Positions 48,541-50,923 of a stretch of DNA of 50,923 nucleotides are shown here, in pieces. The stretch is from a virus. The notes under the pieces were generated by a model. That model ran no database searches and was not told where the DNA came from. It saw only the letters and a list, made by a program, of their open reading frames with translations. The first letter of the stretch is position 1, and each line of letters opens with the position of its first letter. The stretch covers positions 1 through 50,923 of the IMG/VR virus record IMGVR_UViG_3300010160_000063; one strand, 5' to 3'. Made by a program: the position numbers and the translations under genes.

Positions 48541-49344
48541 ATGGCAAAAAGTTTATTGCAACAAGTAATGCTCAAGGTAGAAGACAAAGTTTCTTCTCGT
48601 CCATCATTCATTGACAAGGAAGCCCTAATTGAAAAAATTAATTCTGGATATACTGTTAATCGTGTAGATAAGTTTCAAACAAAGAAGTCATTTGCACCAA
48701 GCACAATTGCATTTTCTCATGGAGAATGTCCTCGTTACTGGTATCTAGCCTTTGAGGGTGCAAACTTTACAGACAATGCAGATGCTTATGGTGGTGCCAA
48801 CATGACTGCTGGTACAAAGTCACACGAGCGTATCCAGGAAGCTATGGGAAATGTCCCTGGACTTCTCGTGGATTCAGAATTTAAAATAACCTATGACGAC
48901 CCACCTATCTTTGGATATGGTGACGTTATGCTTAACTGGGAAGATGCAAACCTTCTTGGTGAAATTAAAACAATGCCAAACGAAGGCTTTGAATATCGTA
49001 AAATTGCAGGTAAACCAAAAACTGGTCACCTGATTCAGTTGCTTATTTATATGAAGATTCTAAATAAAAGTAAGGCAATCTTGATTTATGAAAACAAGAA
49101 CAATCACGAACTTTTGATTTTTCCTGTAGAATTAAGTCAGTACTATTTTGAGTGGGTAGAGAACGCTTTTGAGTGGATGAGAAATGTTCGAAGGGCATGG
49201 GAAGATAAAACCCTGCCAGAGAAGAACTATCGCTCAAATTCAAAGATTTGTAAGACGTGCCCCATTAGGGAAGCGTGTGACAATGCTGGTTCTGGAGTGA
49301 TTAAAATCAAATCTCTGGAGCCATTAGATGACAAAGCATTGTGA
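48541..49344 (+). CDS. Cas4-like PD-(D/E)XK exonuclease with iron-sulfur cysteines
   Basis: 267 residues. Asp128 (GYGDVM), Glu141 and Lys143 (GEIKT) form the nuclease core, and Gln (LIQLLIYM) follows as motif QxxxY-like. Four cysteines (C63 in GECPRYW; C237, C240, C246 in CKTCPIREAC) match the Fe-S cluster of Cas4/AddB-type nucleases. It probably resects DNA ends for RecA. There are no cas1/cas2 genes. ATG 48541 is chosen; the frame is open from TTG 48502 inside the previous gene, without a better ribosome site. Confidence 0.85.
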   Translation: MAKSLLQQVMLKVEDKVSSRPSFIDKEALIEKINSGYTVNRVDKFQTKKSFAPSTIAFSHGECPRYWYLAFEGANFTDNADAYGGANMTAGTKSHERIQEAMGNVPGLLVDSEFKITYDDPPIFGYGDVMLNWEDANLLGEIKTMPNEGFEYRKIAGKPKTGHLIQLLIYMKILNKSKAILIYENKNNHELLIFPVELSQYYFEWVENAFEWMRNVRRAWEDKTLPEKNYRSNSKICKTCPIREACDNAGSGVIKIKSLEPLDDKAL

Positions 49345-49618
49345 GTGGTGTGACAACAAGTTCACACAAAAAGTAAAGTACCAAATTTATTGTTCTGCTG
49401 ATTGCAGACAGTTAGCTACTAAAGAAAAAATTGCTCAAAGATACATTCAAGAAAGAGCAAAAAAGAGGTCGTTAATTAAAAGGTTTTGCAAATCTTGTGG
49501 ACATTTATTGTCTATGTATAATGAAACTCAGTTGTGTGAACTTTGTGACGTTAATCCAAAAGATGTTTCTAAAGCACTAAAAGATATCAGAAAGTTGATT
49601 GACGGTGAATCTGAATAA
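49328..49618 (+). CDS. Zinc-finger protein, two Cys clusters (96 aa)
   Basis: CEWCDNKFTQKVKYQIYCSADC and later CKSCGHLLSMYNETQLCELC each have two CxxC or CxxxC pairs, so two small zinc ribbons are joined by a basic helix (KIAQRYIQERAKKRSLIKR). DNA or RNA binding is plausible. It overlaps the Cas4-like gene by 17 bases and the next gene by about 14-20. Confidence 0.7.
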   Translation: MTKHCEWCDNKFTQKVKYQIYCSADCRQLATKEKIAQRYIQERAKKRSLIKRFCKSCGHLLSMYNETQLCELCDVNPKDVSKALKDIRKLIDGESE

Positions 49619-50180
49619 ACTAAAAGCTAAACCTAAAAAGTTTTGTTCTATCGATGCTAGTACAAATACCCTAGCCTTTGCTATTTTTGACGGTAACAAA
49701 ATTATTTCTTGTGGCAAGATTAACTTTACAGGCATTACAACTTTTGATAAAGTTATGGATGCTGCTAAAAAAACTAAAGCATTATTTGATGAGTTTGACT
49801 TTGATGCAATTATTATTGAACACACAGTTTTTATGAATAGTCCTAAGACAGCAGCACAGCTTGCTACTGTACAGGGAGCACTACTAGGAGCTGCAGGTTT
49901 GGCTGGGGTAAAGAAAATTGGTTCCGTATCCCCGATGACCTGGCAAAACTATATTGGTAACAAAAAGATAACAAAAGAAGAAAAGGCAGCAATCGTAAAA
50001 GCAAATCCTGGTAAGTCAGTATCTTGGCTTAAGAACGAAGAACGCAACATTCGTAAGCAAAGAACAATAAACTATATTAATATTAACTATGATAAAACCT
50101 TAACAGATGATGATGTTGCAGATGCTTGTGCAATTGGTCACTGGGCATTAGCAAACTGGGATAAGGCATTTGGGTATTGA
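49605..50180 (+). CDS. RuvC-like Holliday junction resolvase
   Basis: About 191 residues. The RNase H-type core shows FCSIDASTNTLAFAIFD (first Asp), FDAIIIEHTVF (Glu), QLATVQGALLGAAG and DDDVADACAIGHW (final Asp pair), in the order of RuvC. It cuts four-way junctions before packaging. The start is uncertain: GTG 49605 or TTG 49599 both fit; no ATG is available before the conserved FCSIDAS. Confidence 0.75.
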   Translation: MNLNKLKAKPKKFCSIDASTNTLAFAIFDGNKIISCGKINFTGITTFDKVMDAAKKTKALFDEFDFDAIIIEHTVFMNSPKTAAQLATVQGALLGAAGLAGVKKIGSVSPMTWQNYIGNKKITKEEKAAIVKANPGKSVSWLKNEERNIRKQRTINYININYDKTLTDDDVADACAIGHWALANWDKAFGY

Positions 50181-50184
50181 CATT

Positions 50185-50340
50185 ATGGCAAATAAGTTGT
50201 ATACTAACATGGAGTGGTTGAAAAAGCGTTACCACTTAGACAAGAAAACACCACAGGATATTGCAAAAGAATGCGGTACTAGCGTAGAAACAATCTACGT
50301 CTATCTAGCTAAATTCGGATTAAGGAAATCAAAGCGATGA
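50185..50340 (+). CDS. Small helix-turn-helix protein (51 aa)
   Basis: MEWLKKRYHLDKKTPQDIAKECGTSVETIYVYLAKFGLRKS reads as a homeodomain/Fis-like or sigma-4-like HTH (TPQDIAKECGTSVETIYVYLAKFGL). It may bind the phage's promoters or act in replication. It starts 4 bases after the RuvC-like stop and overlaps the next gene by 4 (ATGA). Confidence 0.75.
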   Translation: MANKLYTNMEWLKKRYHLDKKTPQDIAKECGTSVETIYVYLAKFGLRKSKR

Positions 50341-50576
50341 GTAAAGATTTAAAAATTACAGTAGACCAAGTAAACCATCCACAACACTACATATCTGACC
50401 CCAGTGGTGTTGAGTGTATTCAGATTACTAGACATCGAAACTTTAATGTTGGAAATGCATTTAAGTATTTGTGGAGAGCAGGTCTAAAGGATGAATCTAA
50501 AACCATACAAGACCTAGAGAAAGCAATGTTTTACATTCAAGACGAAATTAAACGACTACAGGGAGAATACAAGTAA
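50337..50576 (+). CDS. DUF3310 protein, gp1.7-like nucleotide kinase family (79 aa)
   Basis: VNHPQHYISDPSGVECIQITRHRNFNVGNAFKYLWRAGLKDESKTIQDLEKAMFYIQDEI matches the family signature (VNHPxHY, SGxECI, NAFKYLWRAG, DLxKAxxY). T7 gp1.7, a family relative, is reported to phosphorylate dTMP and GMP analogues; whether this short form has activity is unknown. Overlaps both neighbours (ATGA; TAATG). Confidence 0.85.
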   Translation: MSKDLKITVDQVNHPQHYISDPSGVECIQITRHRNFNVGNAFKYLWRAGLKDESKTIQDLEKAMFYIQDEIKRLQGEYK

Positions 50577-50881
50577 TGGGACGCAGACGTAAATATACAG
50601 CACCAACAATTTCACTAAAGTTTAACAGAGAAGAGTCTTTTGTCTTAAATGATTTTGAAATCAATCGTGGTGATATAATTAAAGTTAAGGATGAACATGG
50701 CAGCAGGTTCAAGGTTGATTACTATGTAACTAACACTGAGACTGGGGCAGACTGGGTAGATTGTTTTGAAATTATCAATAAAGTTCCATCGGTATTTCGT
50801 TCTTTCAAGGTAGACCGTGTAAAGCGTATACCAACCAGAGGCAAGAGGAGTAAGCGTGTCAACGGAAGCACAATTAATTGA
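50576..50881 (+). CDS. Small basic hypothetical protein (101 aa)
   Basis: Begins MGRRRKYTAPTISLKF and has a beta-rich centre (FVLNDFEINRGDIIKVKDEHGSRFKVDYYVTN) followed by a basic end (KRIPTRGKRSKRVNG). SH3-like or Tudor-like strands are suggested; nucleic acid binding is plausible. No family is recognised. The start overlaps the DUF3310 stop, and the next gene starts inside its end. Confidence 0.65.
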   Translation: MGRRRKYTAPTISLKFNREESFVLNDFEINRGDIIKVKDEHGSRFKVDYYVTNTETGADWVDCFEIINKVPSVFRSFKVDRVKRIPTRGKRSKRVNGSTIN

Positions 50882-50923
50882 ACACCTTGACCAAGTAAAT
50901 AAGGTCGTAGAAAAGTATCTACA
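50856..50923 (+). CDS. Partial gene cut by the window edge (GTG start)
   Basis: GTG 50856 follows a strong ribosome site, GAGGAG (50845-50850), and gives 22 codons (MSTEAQLIEHLDQVNKVVEKY...) before the window ends. The peptide is helical; no family can be assigned. It overlaps the previous gene by 26 bases. Confidence 0.6.
   Translation, partial: MSTEAQLIEHLDQVNKVVEKYL

Noticed and set aside
48541-49344. Cas4-like gene as part of a CRISPR system
   Set aside because: No cas1 or cas2 and no repeat array; such nucleases are common in phage recombination modules.

Overview
The window is a near-continuous piece of an AT-rich, tailed double-stranded DNA phage genome with a long non-contractile tail (siphovirus type). 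The host is probably an actinobacterium. The evidence is a monomeric B12-dependent ribonucleotide reductase, a DnaE-type polymerase with an intact PHP domain, a RecA / Cas4-like / RuvC-like / MazG-like / DUF3310 replication block of the kind found in actinophages, and many apparently leaderless mRNAs. The low GC points to a low-GC host such as freshwater Nanopelagicales rather than Streptomyces or Mycobacterium; this host guess is inference. There is no integrase, repressor or transposase, so a lytic lifestyle is likely. No terminase, tRNA, CRISPR array or insertion sequence was seen. The right edge cuts a gene, so the missing functions may lie outside the window.

Layout. (1) 1-1000: leftward small genes (tiny membrane proteins, a zinc-binding protein) preceded by a chain of overlapping micro-ORFs with a duplicated leader element. 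(2) 1000-1600: divergent promoters, a very AT-rich stretch, two tandem DnaA boxes and a candidate small RNA; this is the best candidate replication origin. (3) 1.6-13 kb: tail fibre / adhesin genes, interrupted by a leftward secreted NlpC/P60 lysin (3.6-4.2 kb) and by a ribonucleotide reductase cassette with its own promoter and terminator (6.8-8.9 kb). (4) 13-21.7 kb: head genes: portal, protease-scaffold fusion with an internal scaffold start, major capsid protein, head-tail connectors, tail terminator, major tail protein. (5) 21.7-38.9 kb: two paralogous tail assembly chaperones, a 2350-residue tape measure protein with an ADP-ribosyltransferase-like segment near its C-terminus, then the tail tip and minor tail proteins. 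(6) 38.9-50.9 kb: a MerR-like regulator, then DnaB-type helicase, DnaG-type primase, ssDNA-binding protein, DnaE polymerase, MazG-like enzyme, RecA, Holliday-junction-type nucleases, a Cas4-like nuclease and small zinc or HTH proteins, mostly with overlapping start and stop codons.

Regulation. Strong hairpin terminators follow the major capsid gene, the major tail gene, the reductase and a tail fibre gene. Many transcription units begin with an extended -10 box (TGn-TATAAT or close) exactly 6-8 bases before the ATG, so mRNA starts would fall at the start codon. A roughly 70-residue beta module resembling the FCCH-like repeats of phage tail proteins is scattered through at least four structural proteins.
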